Shown in pieces: positions 8,581-19,645 of a stretch of 64,000 bases of DNA (the first letter of the stretch is position 1; every line of letters begins with the position of its first letter). The translations under genes and the position numbers were made by a program. This DNA comes from Geomonas sp. RF6 (GTDB taxonomy: Bacteria > Desulfobacterota > Desulfuromonadia > Geobacterales > Geobacteraceae), in NCBI RefSeq assembly GCF_021044625.1, contig NZ_CP087999.1, forward strand, positions 1,815,001-1,879,000, in the 5' to 3' direction. A model generated the notes under the pieces. That model saw nothing but the letters and a program-made list of their open reading frames with translations, had not been told where the DNA came from and made no database searches.

Positions 8581-9492
8581 TTACTCCGCCTGATGACGCG
8601 AGACGTACTCTTTCCAGCGCCGGTCCACCCACGTCTGCACATCCGCCACGCTCTGCGGGGGAAGGCTCTTGAAGCGCGCCTGTGTGGCGAAGAACTCGGC
8701 GACCGGTACCAGCGGCTTTCCTCCCGCAGCCAGCATTGCGCTCCGGTCGGTGAGGCGGAAGATGCCGCCGTCAATTTCATAGAGGGCAACGAGCCCTGTC
8801 TCCACCGCCAGCTTTCCGAGCTTTACCGTGTCCTTCGGGTCAAACCCCCAGCCGTTGGGACAGGGGACGTTCATGTGCAGGTAGCGCAACCCTTTGATGC
8901 CGCGCGCCTTCACCATCTTGTCGTAGACGTCGGTGGGGTAGACGGCGGAGGTTGACGCGATGTAGGGGATGCCGTGAGCTTCCATGATGCGCGGCAGGTC
9001 CTTCGGGTTCTCCTTCTTGCCGCGGCTCGTCGTGGTGGTCCGTGCTCCGTGCGGCGTGAGGCCGGATCGCTGCGTCCCCGTGTTCATGTACGCTTCGTTG
9101 TCGTAGCACATATAGATGAAGTCGTCGTTGCGCTCGGCAGCGCCGGAGAGCGCCTGGATGCCGATGTCGCCGGTGCCGCCGTCCCCCGCCATCGCCAGAA
9201 CGGTCATCTCGTCGGCCCGTCCCTGGGCGCGCAGTCCTGCCACGACTCCAGCCGCTGCTGCAGCGGTGCTCGGGAAGGAGACGTTGATCCACGGTATGCG
9301 CATGGAAGAGACCGGGTACATCCCCCCCAGCACGGTGAGGCAACTTGCAGGATTCACCAGCACCATTTTTCCATCCAGCGCCTTCGTAATGGAGCGCAGT
9401 CCAATCCCTATGGCGCACCCGGCGCAGGCGCGGTTGCCGGGGAGCATGTATTCGGTGGTAGGTAGGTCGAGGATCTTCGTGGACATACTCAT
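8581..9492 (-). CDS. 2-oxoacid:ferredoxin oxidoreductase, beta (TPP) subunit
   Basis: The 303-residue beta subunit binds thiamine diphosphate and carries out CoA-dependent oxidative decarboxylation of a 2-oxoacid. GNRACAGCAIG near residue 18 is the CxGC motif. The TPP/Mg site is at AGDGGTGDIG, with a downstream NEAYMNTGTQRS pattern typical of PorB/VorB proteins. The chosen start is ATG at 9492, which overlaps the alpha-subunit stop as TAATG. The frame is open further upstream but only in the shadow of the alpha gene. Substrate could be pyruvate, a branched-chain oxoacid or an aryl glyoxylate. Confidence 0.88.
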   Translation of the reverse strand: MSMSTKILDLPTTEYMLPGNRACAGCAIGIGLRSITKALDGKMVLVNPASCLTVLGGMYPVSSMRIPWINVSFPSTAAAAAGVVAGLRAQGRADEMTVLAMAGDGGTGDIGIQALSGAAERNDDFIYMCYDNEAYMNTGTQRSGLTPHGARTTTTSRGKKENPKDLPRIMEAHGIPYIASTSAVYPTDVYDKMVKARGIKGLRYLHMNVPCPNGWGFDPKDTVKLGKLAVETGLVALYEIDGGIFRLTDRSAMLAAGGKPLVPVAEFFATQARFKSLPPQSVADVQTWVDRRWKEYVSRHQAE

Positions 9493-10739
9493 TACTCCCT
9501 GACGCCGCACATCGTCTTTCCGTCGGCGGCGACATCCTGCAGGTTGACCCACACCGTCCGACGCTGGCTCATCCCCGCTTCGGCGTCGCTGATGGCGGCT
9601 CTGGCCTCTTCGGCGAGCTGGGCGGCGGTCACATCGCGCCCCCCGAGGCCGGTGATGGTGCCAAAGACGGTCGGCATCTTTTCCCGTCCTGAGAGGGCGG
9701 CGCGCAGGTCGGTGCAGATCGGCCCTCCATAGCCGTAGCTGAGCGCCTTGTCGAACACGATCGCCAGCGTGCGACCCACCAGCTTCCCGCACAGGTGCTC
9801 AACGGGAAAGGGACGATAGGCGCGGATCCCGAGCACGCCGGCCCGGATCCCCTCGCCCCGCAGCTCGTCCGCCGCCAGGGTGAGCTCCATACCCAGCGAC
9901 CCTGCCGCCACCAGCACCACCTCGGCATCCTCCAGCCGATGCTCCCAGGTGAGCCCCCCCCAACTCCGTCTGAAAACGTCGGCAAACTCTGCATCGACCG
10001 CGGGAATGACATCCAGCGCCTCGGCCAGCGCCTGCTGGTGGGCGTGGCGTATTTCCATGTAGCCGCCGTGCAGTACACCGCTGGCGTCGCGGCGCGGATC
10101 CGCCAGCGTCACCGGTCCGATGTTGCGCGGGTCGTTCAGGTCGACGATCTGCAGCCCCGCCGGACGGGGGGGGAGGAAGGCATCCGCCTCCTCCGCGCTC
10201 GGAACGTGCACAGGCATGACGGTATGCGACAGAAGGAAGCCGTCGTAGCACACCATCACCGGGAGGCTGAGCTCCTCGGCTATGCGGAAAGCCTGCAGGA
10301 AGGTGTCGAGGATCTCCTGGTTGTCGCGGCAGTAGAGCTGGATCCACCCGGAGTCGCGCACCGACATGGAGTCCTGCTGGTCGTTCAGCACGTTCCACGG
10401 CGCCGCCAGCGACCTGTTCACGCACCCCATCACCACGGGAAGGCGTGCCCCGGCCGTCCACCAGACCTGCTCGGTCATATAGGCGAGGCCGTTGGAGCTG
10501 GTGGCGGTGAAGGTGCGCGCGCCGACCGTGGAGGCGGCGAGGCAGACGGTGAGGGCGGAATGCTCCGACTCCACCGTCACGAACTCGGCAGCGAGCTCCC
10601 CCGACTCGACCCACCTGGAGAGCGTCTCCACAACGGAAGACTGCGGGGTTATGGGGTACGCTGCCACCACCTGTACGCGGGCAAGCTTTGCAGCGGTGGC
10701 GGCGGCTTCATTGCCGGTGATTACGACGGTACTGGACAT
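9492..10739 (-). CDS. 2-oxoacid:ferredoxin oxidoreductase, alpha subunit
   Basis: The 415-residue alpha subunit contributes the pyrimidine-binding half of the TPP site. AAYPITPQSSVVETL near residue 25 and VESEHSAL near 55 are the family signatures. The C-terminal transketolase-like domain contains AYRPFPVEHL. The ATG at 10739 is preceded by AGGAGAG. It is co-directional with the ferredoxin-like gene upstream and overlaps the beta gene downstream, which fixes the four-subunit gamma-delta-alpha-beta order. Confidence 0.88.
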   Translation of the reverse strand: MSSTVVITGNEAAATAAKLARVQVVAAYPITPQSSVVETLSRWVESGELAAEFVTVESEHSALTVCLAASTVGARTFTATSSNGLAYMTEQVWWTAGARLPVVMGCVNRSLAAPWNVLNDQQDSMSVRDSGWIQLYCRDNQEILDTFLQAFRIAEELSLPVMVCYDGFLLSHTVMPVHVPSAEEADAFLPPRPAGLQIVDLNDPRNIGPVTLADPRRDASGVLHGGYMEIRHAHQQALAEALDVIPAVDAEFADVFRRSWGGLTWEHRLEDAEVVLVAAGSLGMELTLAADELRGEGIRAGVLGIRAYRPFPVEHLCGKLVGRTLAIVFDKALSYGYGGPICTDLRAALSGREKMPTVFGTITGLGGRDVTAAQLAEEARAAISDAEAGMSQRRTVWVNLQDVAADGKTMCGVRE

Positions 10740-10807
10740 GGACTTCTCTCCTGAAACTCCTGGTGCTTCTCCCGTGCGCGGCTTTCCGTGGGGGCAGCCG
10801 CCGCCTT

Positions 10808-11092
10808 TCAGCGATGGCGGGACTCCGGCTCCATCGCTATGGCGCCCGCCGGGCAGACCTGGGAACAGATGCCGCACCCCTTGCAGTAGTCGAGGTCGAT
10901 CGAGGGGGGCGCCCCCTGGGCGATGCAGGCGTCGGGGCAGTACACCCAGCAGATCTGGCAGGCGATCTTTCCCTGCTTCACCGCGAGACACCCTTTCTCC
11001 CCGATGACCGGCCGGCTGCTGCGCCAGTCTCCGGTGTGCCCCCCCTCGCCTATGCTCGGCGTCGACTGCGCTATTTCGCAATGCCTGCTCAT
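10808..11092 (-). CDS. 2-oxoacid:ferredoxin oxidoreductase, delta (2[4Fe-4S]) subunit
   Basis: This 94-residue polyferredoxin subunit passes electrons from the TPP centre to external ferredoxin. Two cluster motifs are visible: CQICWVYCPDAC and CKGCGICSQVCPAG. The start overlaps the gamma stop by four bases (ATGA). The position between gamma and alpha matches archaeal-type and Geobacter-type operons. Confidence 0.9.
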   Translation of the reverse strand: MSRHCEIAQSTPSIGEGGHTGDWRSSRPVIGEKGCLAVKQGKIACQICWVYCPDACIAQGAPPSIDLDYCKGCGICSQVCPAGAIAMEPESRHR

Positions 11093-11655
11093 GGGAGCTC
11101 CCCTCCTTCCGTGCGGTCGTACGCTATCTGCGCAGCCTCGATGTTTTTCGCCGCGGCCGCGCCGGAGAAGGCGTCGGAGATGGCCTCCCGGATGCTTTCC
11201 ATGCTGATGAGCCCAGTCGCCTTTGCGATCGACCCGAGGATGGCGGTATTGACCATCGGCTCCCCGCCGACGATGAGTCCCACCGCCTCGGCGGCGCCGG
11301 TCACGTCGGCGGCAACCACCCGCACACCTTCAGGCAGTCCCAGTTCCCCCTTCGATCGGGCGGTGTTGACGATGACCACGCCGTTTGGCCGCAGACCGGC
11401 GGTGGCGTTGGCGACGCGAAGGAGCGACTCGTCCAAAACTACCACGACGCTCGGCTCCACCACCTGCGAGTACATGCGGATCGGTGCGTTGTCGAAGCGG
11501 GTCGACGCAGTGATCGGAGCTCCGCGCCGTTCCGCCCCGAAGGTAGGTGCGGCGGTGACTCCGGCAAACCCGCTGCGGTAGGCCGCGGCGGCAAGTATCT
11601 TCGAGCTGGTGACGGCACCCTGCCCGCCACGCCCGTGCCAGCGTATCTCGTGCAT
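11089..11655 (-). CDS. 2-oxoacid:ferredoxin oxidoreductase, gamma subunit
   Basis: The 188-residue gamma subunit is recognised by its N-terminal motif HEIRWHGRGGQGAVTSSKIL and the following GAERRGAPITASTR. I chose the ATG at 11655 because the family begins almost exactly there. The same frame stays open much further upstream, but only inside the antisense shadow of the ligase gene. It ends in ATGA overlap with the delta gene. Confidence 0.88.
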   Translation of the reverse strand: MHEIRWHGRGGQGAVTSSKILAAAAYRSGFAGVTAAPTFGAERRGAPITASTRFDNAPIRMYSQVVEPSVVVVLDESLLRVANATAGLRPNGVVIVNTARSKGELGLPEGVRVVAADVTGAAEAVGLIVGGEPMVNTAILGSIAKATGLISMESIREAISDAFSGAAAAKNIEAAQIAYDRTEGGELP

Positions 11656-11729
11656 ATCAAGCCTCTGTGCTGTTAATGAGCACCTTCCACTGCCGGCGCT
11701 GCGCCATTTCGTATACAACATCCATGAGA

Positions 11730-13454
<1,725 letters not shown>

Positions 13455-13463
13455 CGCACCCTC

Positions 13464-14042
13464 CTAAAACGGCGCGAATACGACCGCGAGTATGCGGGCG
13501 GGGTCGCCGCCGCGGCTGCGCACCTGGTGCGGCACGATGGAGTCGTAGTAGATGCTGTCCCCCACCTCCAGCAGGTACAGTTCCTTGCCGTAGGCGATCT
13601 CCACCGCACCATCGAGGACGTAGATGAACTCTTCCCCCTCGTGGCTCGACAGCGGCGTCTCCCCCTCCGAGGCGGGCTTCACGGTGATGATGAACGGCTC
13701 CATGTGGCGCGAGGTCTTGTTCATCGCCAGGGAGAAGAAGTCGAGCGCCCCGGCGTTGCTGGCGATTTCCAGGGACTTTACCCGTGACACCCCGTTACTC
13801 TCGCCGGAGCGGGTGACGACCGGGCCGAGGCGGGTGTCGTCGTCCAAGAGCGTGCCGAGTCGCACACCGAGCGCGCGGGTGATCTTTATGAGGGGGGTGA
13901 GCGAGGGCGCTAGCTCCCCTCCTTCCAGTGCGGCGATGACCGTCTCGCTGCAGTCGCACCGTTCGGCCAGCTGTTCACGGGTGACGCCGAGTGCTTCTCG
14001 TATGGTGGTGAGTTTCCCTCCGATGCGGCTGACATCTGTCAT
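13464..14042 (-). CDS. XRE-type HTH regulator with cupin sensor domain
   Basis: The 192-residue protein has an N-terminal helix-turn-helix (LGVTREQLAERCDCSETVIAALEGG, residues about 18-42; shown here as the repressor-like fold) and a C-terminal cupin_2 domain (PLSSHEGEEFIYVLDG and GDSIYYDS). Such regulators usually sense a small ligand in the cupin and control the adjacent operon. The gene leads the ligase-oxidoreductase operon with a 9-base gap. I chose the ATG at 14042, which has GGAGGGAAG upstream. A longer open frame to 14099 lacks a comparable site. Confidence 0.87.
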   Translation of the reverse strand: MTDVSRIGGKLTTIREALGVTREQLAERCDCSETVIAALEGGELAPSLTPLIKITRALGVRLGTLLDDDTRLGPVVTRSGESNGVSRVKSLEIASNAGALDFFSLAMNKTSRHMEPFIITVKPASEGETPLSSHEGEEFIYVLDGAVEIAYGKELYLLEVGDSIYYDSIVPHQVRSRGGDPARILAVVFAPF

Positions 14043-14424
14043 AGCTGATCTTCCCTCCAGTCTCCAGTGAACGCTGCCTGTGGCCGGTCTGAAGTACAAG
14101 TCGCCACGGCGCAGAATGTATAGCAGTACTCCGTTGGCGTCAACGCAAAATGTGGACAGCTGTTAACGTAGTAAGACATATGAACTTACTCTACTGAGCC
14201 TTAACTTTTTCGATCCTGTGCGACAGCGCCGGGTGCAAATTTGTGACTGACGCAAAAACTGCAGTCGCCCGAATCGACGACGCCCTGCTATTTCACATGC
14301 AAATACAAATGTTTGCGCACACCGAACAGAGTTGGCGATAGATAGAGTTAATGAAACCATAATGTATTGAATTTGCGTCGTTTCTTTGTTACCCTCCGAC
14401 AATTATTTTCCTGAAGGAGCGGTG
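14043..14424. other. Divergent promoter region
   Basis: About 380 bases, more AT-rich than the surrounding genes, separate the XRE-cupin operon from the purine-salvage operon. Both promoters must lie here, and an operator for the XRE-cupin protein is expected, but I cannot pick out a convincing symmetric site. No ORF is convincing. Confidence 0.45.
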
Positions 14425-14976
14425 ATGGTACTGAAAGACATGAACGACATCCGGCAGGAGGCTGACTGCCTCCGGTCGGCGGCAGAAGTGGAAGAAGCAC
14501 TGACACGCATGGCACAGGAGATCACCGAGGCCATGGATGGAACCGTCCCGGTCGGGTTTTGCATCATGAACGGCGGCCTGTTCATGACCGGCAGGCTGGT
14601 GGACAAGCTCCCCTTTGCGCTGGAGCTCGACTACATGCACGCCACCCGGTACGGCGCGGAAACGACCGGCGGCGCCCTCAACTGGAAGGTCCGCCCGGAA
14701 CGCTCCCTGAAAGGGCGCACCGTCCTTCTCATGGACGACATCCTCGATGAAGGTGTGACGCTCGCGGAAATCATCAAGTACTGCGAGGACGAGGGAGCGG
14801 AGAAGGTGTACACCGCCGTCCTCGTGGAGAAGATGCACGACCGCAAGGCTCCCGGGGTCAAGGCCGACTTCGTGGGACTTCAGGTGGAGGACCGCTTCCT
14901 TTTCGGCTGCGGCATGGACATCGCAGGATACTGGCGCAACCTCCCGGCCCTCTACGCCATGAAGGAGCAGAAATGA
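14425..14976 (+). CDS. Hypoxanthine/guanine phosphoribosyltransferase family
   Basis: The 183-residue enzyme transfers phosphoribose from PRPP to a purine base. The PRPP loop is VLLMDDILDEGVTL near residue 105, and the family motif ELDYMHATRYG precedes it. An ATG 13 codons upstream is open, but GAAGGAG sits correctly before the ATG at 14425. It overlaps the permease gene by four bases, so uptake and salvage are coupled. Confidence 0.88.
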   Translation: MVLKDMNDIRQEADCLRSAAEVEEALTRMAQEITEAMDGTVPVGFCIMNGGLFMTGRLVDKLPFALELDYMHATRYGAETTGGALNWKVRPERSLKGRTVLLMDDILDEGVTLAEIIKYCEDEGAEKVYTAVLVEKMHDRKAPGVKADFVGLQVEDRFLFGCGMDIAGYWRNLPALYAMKEQK

Positions 14977-16286
14977 CCTCTCGCATCGCCTCTTATTTCC
15001 AATTCCAGCGCTACGGAACGAACTTCCGGAGGGAGATCATTGCCGGTCTCACCACCTTCCTCACCATGGCGTACATCATCATCGTCAACCCGGCCATCCT
15101 CGAAAACGCCGGCATCCCGCGCGGACCCTCCACCACTGCGACGATCATCGCTGCCGTCTTCGGCACCGTCCTCATGGCCTTTTTCGCCAACCGCCCCTTT
15201 GCCATCGCGCCATACATGAGCGAAAACGCCTTCATCGCCTTTGTGGTTGTGAAGGTCATGGGATACTCCTGGCAGACCGCTCTTGCCGCCGTCTTCTTTG
15301 CCGGTGTCGTCTTCACGCTCCTTACCCTGTTCAAGGTGCGCAGCTGGCTCGCGGAGGCTATCCCCCTTTCGCTCAAATGCGCCTTTGCCACCGGGATCGG
15401 CCTCTTTCTCACCTTTATCGGCCTGAACGAGACCGGCATCGTCACCCTCGGCGTTGCCGGCGCACCGGTGAAGCTCGGTGACCTCTCCCACCCCTCGGTG
15501 CTCCTTGCGATCTTCGGCCTTCTCTTCACTGCGGTGCTGATGTCGCGCAAGGTCCTTGGCTCCATCATGATCGGCATCGTGGTCACCACCGTCCTCTCCA
15601 TCGTGCTGAAGGTGACCCCCCTTCCGACCGGGTACGTCAGCATGCCGCCGGACCTCACGCCGATCCTCTTCAAGCTCGACTTCCACGGGGCGCTGCAGCC
15701 TGCGTTCTTCCCGATCATCCTGACGATCTTCATCATGGCTTTCCTCGACACCGTCGGGACCCTCATCGGCCTCTCCATGCGCGCCGACCTCCTGGACAAG
15801 AACGGAAACCTCCCGGAGATAGAGAAACCGATGCTGGCTGACGCGCTTGCCACCGTGGTGGCGCCGCTTCTGGGGACCACCACCACCGGCGCCTACATCG
15901 AGTCGGCGGCGGGGATAGAGGAAGGTGGCCGCACCGGCTTCGCCTCCCTGGTCACTGCGGTCCTTTTCCTCCTCGCCCTCTTCCTCGCGCCGCTCTTCAC
16001 CATCGTGCCGCCGCACGCTTACGGGATCGCGCTCATCATCATCGGCTCCTTCATGATCAGCCCGCTGGCAAAGATCGACTTCGACGACTTCACCGAGCTC
16101 GTCCCGGCTTTTCTCACGGTCGTGCTCATGATCTTCACCTACAACATCGGCGTCGGCATGACGGCAGGCTTCATCGCCTACCCCCTCATGAAGGCAGCTA
16201 CCGGCCGCCTCGGCGAGATGAAAAACGGCATGTGGGTGCTCGCACTCCTTTCCCTTTCCTACTTCGTCTTCGGCGCCAAAGGGTAA
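14973..16286 (+). CDS. NCS2 purine (guanine/hypoxanthine) permease, AzgA/GhxP type
   Basis: This 437-residue inner-membrane protein has many hydrophobic segments. AzgA-type signatures include the N-terminal GLTTFLTMAYIIIVNP and the central FLDTVGTLIGLSMRADLLD, with GTTTTGAYIESAAGIEEGGRTG supplying substrate-site residues in the COG2252 family. ATGA overlap with the phosphoribosyltransferase gene supports a purine role. A strong stem-loop follows. Confidence 0.9.
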   Translation: MTSRIASYFQFQRYGTNFRREIIAGLTTFLTMAYIIIVNPAILENAGIPRGPSTTATIIAAVFGTVLMAFFANRPFAIAPYMSENAFIAFVVVKVMGYSWQTALAAVFFAGVVFTLLTLFKVRSWLAEAIPLSLKCAFATGIGLFLTFIGLNETGIVTLGVAGAPVKLGDLSHPSVLLAIFGLLFTAVLMSRKVLGSIMIGIVVTTVLSIVLKVTPLPTGYVSMPPDLTPILFKLDFHGALQPAFFPIILTIFIMAFLDTVGTLIGLSMRADLLDKNGNLPEIEKPMLADALATVVAPLLGTTTTGAYIESAAGIEEGGRTGFASLVTAVLFLLALFLAPLFTIVPPHAYGIALIIIGSFMISPLAKIDFDDFTELVPAFLTVVLMIFTYNIGVGMTAGFIAYPLMKAATGRLGEMKNGMWVLALLSLSYFVFGAKG

Positions 16287-16298
16287 CCAAGATGTAGC

Positions 16299-16343
16299 AG
16301 CAAGAAGGGGTTGACGCAGAGATGTGTTCAACCCCTTCTTGCT
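16299..16343 (+). terminator. Perfect 16-bp stem-loop after the permease gene
   Basis: AGCAAGAAGGGGTTGA and its exact complement enclose a 13-base loop, starting 12 bases past the permease stop. A C-run rather than a T-run follows, so it may be a processing or stability hairpin rather than an intrinsic terminator. Confidence 0.6.
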
Positions 16344-16742
16344 CCCCCCCTGCCGTCAGAAAGTTTCGGCACATTAAACTCCCACCAATCTCCCCCCTCG
16401 CACCACTCCACACAAGCCAAAGAAATACCAGAAAAACCGGGCACTCCCACTGTTTTTATTGATTTTGATCCAACTAAACTGTATAAGACACTGTCTCTAT
16501 TCCGATTGCGCTGGCCCCTTTCTCTATTCACAAGCGTTTATCCGGTAAAGCCCCTGTAACAATTGAATTAGCTACACTTCATTCTGGAGTAGCCGATTCG
16601 CCTTGTCCGAAAAGTACCAGGATCTGAGGCAGACGCTATTTCTGCATATTCACACCTCTTTTGCCGATATTGCAGCCACGATGGTAGATGTTTTGAAGTA
16701 AGACATTAGCAACATTCATTACAAAGAGAAAATGAGGGTTAC
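16344..16742. other. AT-rich leader upstream of the porin gene
   Basis: Roughly 400 bases are clearly more AT-rich than the flanking genes. I find no credible ORF or known RNA. It probably contains the porin promoter and a long leader, ending in GAGGG before the ATG at 16743. Confidence 0.4.
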
Positions 16743-18071
16743 ATGAAGGATCTGTTCTTCCACTGCGCAAAAGTCATCAGGAGCCGGAGTATCACGGTAG
16801 GAAAAGCGTCCGCCGCGGTCGCCATTGCTGCATCACTGTCTCTGCCGGCCCTGGCTCTCGCCCAGGATGGCGCTACCCCCCCCGCAGAACCGACTTCCGT
16901 CCTGGAAATGTTCACCAAAGGGAAGATCTTCGGCAACGCGAAGACCATCTACTTCTCGTCGCGCAACAACTACTTCTCCGGCTTTGACCAGGACACCGTG
17001 AGCATCGGCGGCAACGTCTTCTACAAGACCGCCAGGTATCACGGCTTCTCCCTTGGGCTGAGCGGCTTTTGGCAGCAGGGGATCGCGCACAACAACAATC
17101 TCGCCAAGGTGGACAGCTACCTGCACCCCAATCTGCTGGGGCTCGGCGAAGCATACGGGCAGTGGGAGAACGAAAGGTTCCGGATCACCGTCGGAAACCA
17201 GCAGCTCGAGGTTCCGTTCGCCAACAGCAACGACTGGCGCATGGTGCCCCCCCTCTACCAGGGGGTGACAGCCCGGTACGGCGACAGCAACAACTCCATC
17301 ACCGCCTTCGGCATCAACCGCTTCAAGTCGTACATCGACAACTCCTTTACGAGGCAGACGACCTACAACCAGAAGATCGACCCGTTCGGCACCATCGGGA
17401 CCGAGGCCACGGACGGATTCTGGGGGGTGGGGGGAGCCCGCACCGCCGACCTCGATTCCGTCGTGCTGAAGGGGCAGGCGTGGTTCGTCGATTATCTCGA
17501 CTACGCGCGTATGACCTATCTCGAGGGGCAGGTCTCCGCGAAGGAAGGGATTGTGAAGCCGTTTGCCGCGTTCCAGTTCATGCACGAGGACGGTGACGGC
17601 AAGGAACTCCTGGGGAAGGTGCAGAGCGAGGTGTACGGCCTGCAGCTCGGCGTGAAGCGCAATTCCATCACCGCATCGGTTGGCTATGACTACATCACGC
17701 CGCATTCCGACTCTTACCTGAACGGCTCGCTGGTCACCCCGTACGCGCACAATGTGTCGTCCGGCCCCTTCTTCGCGCAGCCGTACCTCTCCAGCACGCA
17801 GGACCTGGGTGCGGGAAGCGCCTACGCTATCGACATCAGCGGCGCGGCGCGCGAGAACCTCTTCGTCGGAGGGCGCTACTCCTTCATGGATCTGAAGCCG
17901 TCCGCGTCGGCCAAGAGCTGGAACCAGTCCGAGTACCTGGTCTATGCGATTTACGACTTCGGCGGGAAACTGAAAGGATTCAGCATCAGCGACTTCATGG
18001 CTCTCCAGACCTCGCCTGTGTACGACAACCCGTTCTGGCAGAATCGCTTGACGCTGCAGTACAATTTCTAA
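16743..18071 (+). CDS. OprD-family outer-membrane porin
   Basis: The 442-residue protein begins with a signal peptide (to about residue 40, ending LPALALAQ) and ends in phenylalanine, as outer-membrane beta-barrels do. The sequence alternates polar and aromatic residues in strand-like stretches. YFSGFDQDTVSIGG-type strands and WRMVPPLYQGV resemble OprD-family specific porins. The substrate is unknown. It stands alone, with repeats and a terminator after it. Confidence 0.78.
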   Translation: MKDLFFHCAKVIRSRSITVGKASAAVAIAASLSLPALALAQDGATPPAEPTSVLEMFTKGKIFGNAKTIYFSSRNNYFSGFDQDTVSIGGNVFYKTARYHGFSLGLSGFWQQGIAHNNNLAKVDSYLHPNLLGLGEAYGQWENERFRITVGNQQLEVPFANSNDWRMVPPLYQGVTARYGDSNNSITAFGINRFKSYIDNSFTRQTTYNQKIDPFGTIGTEATDGFWGVGGARTADLDSVVLKGQAWFVDYLDYARMTYLEGQVSAKEGIVKPFAAFQFMHEDGDGKELLGKVQSEVYGLQLGVKRNSITASVGYDYITPHSDSYLNGSLVTPYAHNVSSGPFFAQPYLSSTQDLGAGSAYAIDISGAARENLFVGGRYSFMDLKPSASAKSWNQSEYLVYAIYDFGGKLKGFSISDFMALQTSPVYDNPFWQNRLTLQYNF

Positions 18072-18102
18072 CTTCCGAGTTTCAGGGAGAGGTGGCAGGA
18101 AT

Positions 18103-18213
18103 CCCCTCCCCCCTTGCGGGGGAGGGACAGGGTGGGGGGGAAGGTGCCACCATTTCAGCCTATGGCAGCTTCACCCACCCCCTGCCCCCCTCCCGTCAAG
18201 GGAGGGGGCACCT
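18103..18213. repeat. GC-rich inverted repeat pair (second copy)
   Basis: Arms at 18103-18148 and 18172-18213 form a long imperfect inverted repeat of the same CCCTCCCC/GGGGAGGG type as at 8334-8451. It lies between the porin stop and its terminator. Confidence 0.65.
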
Positions 18214-18240
18214 CAAGCAGAATCCGACAGCACGAAACAG

Positions 18241-18270
18241 AAAAGCCGTCCCTTTGGGGGCGGCTTTTTT
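18241..18270 (+). terminator. Rho-independent terminator
   Basis: AAAAGCCGTCC, a short loop and GGGCGGCTTTTTT form a stem with a T-run. It serves the porin transcript and, with the A-run on its left, possibly the convergent DUF3553-like gene. Confidence 0.8.
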
Positions 18271-18309
18271 CGTTTCTGCTTGCAGCAGCGCGTGCGGATG
18301 GCCGGATGG

Positions 18310-18561
18310 TTACACGACGGCCTTCACTTTTTTCGGTCTCTTCGGTGCAGCTACCGCCAGCGGGATGGAAGTATCGGTGGGCGGGTGATAGAGGGAATTG
18401 TCTGCAGCTTCCAGCTTGAAGAAGTGGGAAGAAATAATCTTCCTGACGCTGCCGTCGTTGAACTGGATCACGGCTCTGAGATCGTTTACCTCGATGACTT
18501 TGCCAACGCCCCACTCTTTCGCGACGGTGTGACTGATTACGCTACCCCGCTTGATGATCAT
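18310..18561 (-). CDS. Small DUF3553-like protein
   Basis: The 83-residue basic protein contains RGSVISHTVAKEWGVGKVIEV followed by VIQFNDGSVRKI. This resembles the small SH3/Tudor-like DUF3553 module found at the end of UvrD/PcrA helicases or on its own. The chosen ATG at 18561 has GGGAGAGAG upstream; an ATG 11 codons earlier is less well placed. The C-terminus is lysine/proline-rich. Function is unknown; nucleic-acid or polymerase contact is an inference from the family. Confidence 0.65.
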   Translation of the reverse strand: MIIKRGSVISHTVAKEWGVGKVIEVNDLRAVIQFNDGSVRKIISSHFFKLEAADNSLYHPPTDTSIPLAVAAPKRPKKVKAVV

Positions 18562-18789
18562 GCGCTCTCTCCCTTTCTGTTGGATTTGATGCAACCCGGC
18601 TTCTCGTGCTCAATTGGCAAACGCTGCCGATCCCGGAGAGCCAGAAGCATCAGTCAACGATCAATCGACCTGTACCTAAACATTTCTGCGGAGAGATCAG
18701 GGATCCTCTCCAGCGCGCTTCGCTCCAGGAGCGGCGGTTTATCGATCAGAGAGACTGAAGGGTGAGCGCCTTTTCCGGACGCCGGCCAC

Positions 18790-18823
18790 AAAAAAGCCCC
18801 GGATCTCTCCGGGGCCTTCTGCG
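18790..18823 (-). terminator. Terminator of the cold-shock gene
   Basis: On the minus strand GCCCCGGA, a GAGA loop and TCCGGGGC are followed by TTTTTTG, just past the cold-shock gene stop. Confidence 0.85.
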
Positions 18824-18841
18824 TGAATCAAGGGGTCGCCC

Positions 18842-19042
18842 TTAGATCCTTTTCACGTTCGCAGCCTGGAGGCCCTTCGGCCCCTTGACCACATCGAACG
18901 TTACCTTATCGCCTTCAGCAAGGGACTTGAACCCGTCACCGGTGATGGCGGAAAAGTGGCAAAAAACGTCCTCGCCATTCTCCTGCTCAAGAAATCCAAA
19001 ACCCTTGCTGTCGTTAAACCATTTTACCGTTCCATTTGCCAT
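18842..19042 (-). CDS. Cold-shock domain protein
   Basis: This 66-residue CspA-type single-stranded nucleic-acid-binding protein carries both RNP motifs: KGFGFL (residues 13-18) and DVFCHF (about 25-30). GGAGAAAG precedes the ATG. It acts as an RNA chaperone in the family. The cysteine in place of the usual valine/phenylalanine neighbour in RNP2 is a minor variant. Confidence 0.95.
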   Translation of the reverse strand: MANGTVKWFNDSKGFGFLEQENGEDVFCHFSAITGDGFKSLAEGDKVTFDVVKGPKGLQAANVKRI

Positions 19043-19425
19043 GTACTTTCTTTCTCCAATTGGTGCTGCTCTAGGTTTTATGCCGTAACTGCTACGGACT
19101 ATCTAACCGTAACAGGTTACTGCACATAACGCAAGCCAATTGCTAATCTTTTTCCAGATCCCGGTTCCGGAGGAGTTATTCCTGCCCAAAATGCCTCACA
19201 ATTTCCCTGCGCAGTGATAGAGTTTGTCCGGGGATAACTTCAATGGAAGCGCATGGTTAAATCAGAAATGTTCTGAGCAGAATCCATTTTTTATAGTCCC
19301 CCTTGCTTTTATTCATAACACGGTGCATCCTCTGTAAACCGTTTCGTCGGTGAGCATTTTCTGGCGGCAGCCGGATGGAGGAGATACAAACTGCGCAACG
19401 ACCGAAAATAAGGGAGGCTGCAGAT
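19043..19425. other. Divergent leader region
   Basis: About 380 AT-rich bases lie between the cold-shock gene and the small lysine-rich gene. Cold-shock genes often have long structured leaders, but I cannot define one here. No ORF is convincing. Confidence 0.4.
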
Positions 19426-19581
19426 ATGGCAAAGGTGAATTACAAATTCCAGAAGCGTCAAAAAGAGCTGGAGCGCCAGAAGAAAAAAGAGGAAAAACAG
19501 TTGCGCAAACAGGAGACGAGTGACCTTTCCGGCGCAGATGCTGCCGAAATGGAGGTGAGCGCCGAGGAACCAGTCCCCTAG
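19426..19581 (+). CDS. Small lysine/glutamate-rich coiled-coil protein
   Basis: The 51-residue product starts MAKVNYKFQKRQKELERQ, is dominated by K/E/Q in an uninterrupted helix, and ends acidic. GGGAGG precedes this ATG; an earlier in-frame ATG at 19375 has no better site. Similar short MAKVNYKF-type proteins recur in Proteobacteria without an assigned role. Two terminators follow. Confidence 0.65.
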   Translation: MAKVNYKFQKRQKELERQKKKEEKQLRKQETSDLSGADAAEMEVSAEEPVP

Positions 19582-19645
19582 CGGTCCCGACAGCAACACC
19601 GGCTTATGGGGAGAGCTGCACAAGTGCTAACCTGTAATAGTTGAG

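Noticed and set aside
14043-14424. Upstream extension of the XRE-cupin protein (to 14099) and of the phosphoribosyltransferase (to 14386)
   Set aside because: The shorter starts have clear ribosome-binding sites and match family N-termini; the extensions do not.
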